Assembly (NCBI GenBank): GCA_017624645.1
Contig: JAGAMQ010000146.1
Location: forward strand, 1 to 6,150
DNA: 6,150 nucleotides
Direction of reading: 5' to 3'
Origin: Oscillospiraceae bacterium
Lineage (GTDB): Bacteria > Bacillota > Clostridia > Oscillospirales > Oscillospiraceae
Positions within the stretch are counted from its first letter, which is position 1, and every line of letters begins with the position of its first letter. Position numbers and translations under genes: made by a program. The notes under the pieces were generated by a model, which ran no database searches, was not told the origin of the DNA, and saw only the letters and a program-made list of their open reading frames with translations. Shown here piece after piece: positions 5,971 through 6,150 of this stretch.

Positions 5971-6066
5971 TCTAATAGTAAAATACGGAAACTATAAACA
6001 GTTTTCACTAAATGCTGAAATACAATATAACGACATCATTACGCAGAGGAGAGTAAGTAGAGATCT

Positions 6067-6150
6067 ATGAAAAATGACCATATCATTCAGTATCCCGACG
6101 AATACAGCCATTGCATAGGCTGCGCAAGCTGTGAGCTTTGGTGTTCTCTC
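6067..6150 (+). CDS. 4Fe-4S ferredoxin-type protein, N-terminal fragment
   Basis: Only the first 28 residues lie in the window; the gene continues past the right edge. It begins MKNDHIIQYPDEYSH and then shows C16-I-G-C19-A-S-C22-E-L-W-C26, the CxxCxxCxxxC signature of a 4Fe-4S cluster. This N-terminal arrangement fits electron-transfer subunits (multi-cluster ferredoxin-like proteins) that serve molybdenum or tungsten oxidoreductases such as formate dehydrogenases and aldehyde ferredoxin oxidoreductases, and the divergent fdhD agrees with that; the exact partner cannot be seen. The ATG is forced by an in-frame TAG at 6058. The best purine-rich site (AGAGGAGAG, 6045-6053) is 13 bases away, which is longer than usual, so translation may be modest. 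No signal peptide precedes the first cysteines. Confidence 0.75.
   Translation, partial: MKNDHIIQYPDEYSHCIGCASCELWCSL

Larger units (their letters stand above)
5751..6066. other. AT-rich divergent intergenic region between fdhD and the iron-sulfur gene
   Basis: This 316-base stretch is much richer in A and T than the flanking genes. It contains a promoter for each direction, three similar 11-base palindromes (5781-5791, 5794-5804, 5851-5861) and a small hairpin in the + strand leader (stem 5988-5994 with about 6001-6007). A 75-codon reading frame beginning at a GTG (5843) spans much of it, but it lacks a ribosome site and contains the promoter, so it is not called. No tRNA, known riboswitch or repeat array was recognised. 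Confidence 0.6.

Noticed and set aside
5976..6066. Possible molybdenum-cofactor riboswitch in the leader of the iron-sulfur gene
   Set aside because: The leader is short and AT-rich with only one small hairpin; I see none of the conserved GC-rich elements expected of that RNA.
5843..6070. 75-codon + strand frame in the divergent intergenic region, ending over the iron-sulfur gene's ATG
   Set aside because: It starts at a GTG without a ribosome site, has AT-driven composition (Ile, Lys, Leu), and spans a good promoter.

Overview
The window looks like chromosomal DNA from an anaerobic, low-oxygen-adapted Firmicute, most likely of the class Clostridia. The evidence is strong purine-rich ribosome binding sites, sigma-A type promoters (TTGACA / TATAAT-like) in AT-rich gaps, moderate GC coding DNA, an ECF-type transporter S component, and a formate-dehydrogenase accessory gene beside an iron-sulfur protein gene. 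The near-palindromic hairpin at 44-79 recalls intergenic terminators I associate with the Oscillospiraceae group; that placement is inference from memory, not a computed result.

Layout. Bases 1-117 hold two back-to-back hairpins, the second a typical intrinsic terminator, closing an unseen upstream gene. At 285-2282 (+) lies a full-length YyaL/SPATA20-type protein (thioredoxin-like domain plus alpha/alpha-toroid domain). It converges on 2314-3153 (-), a tocopherol-cyclase-family protein, and a hairpin lies between the two stops. A divergent promoter region (3154-3282) then starts a three-gene operon on the + strand: a small protein-kinase-like/APH-like phosphotransferase (3283-3897), an ECF transporter S component (3997-4542), and a membrane-anchored protein resembling the small molybdopterin-oxidoreductase-like fold (4536-5018). 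The last two overlap by 7 bases. A strong bidirectional terminator (5027-5060) separates this operon from fdhD (5067-5750, -). A 316-base AT-rich divergent region follows, and at 6067 a 4Fe-4S protein starts and runs off the window.

How the genes may work together. FdhD supplies sulfur to the molybdenum or tungsten bis-pterin cofactor of formate dehydrogenase-like enzymes. The divergent iron-sulfur gene looks like an electron-transfer subunit, so the right half is plausibly the edge of a Mo/W oxidoreductase locus. The kinase / S component / extracytoplasmic protein operon has the shape of an uptake-and-phosphorylate salvage module of unknown substrate, and its position next to fdhD suggests, without proving, a link to Mo/W cofactor metabolism. 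The most useful points to check are a possible one-base frameshift in an A-run at the 3' end of the kinase gene, an FdhD lacking the usual CxxC, and three near-identical 11-base palindromes in the fdhD/iron-sulfur divergent region.
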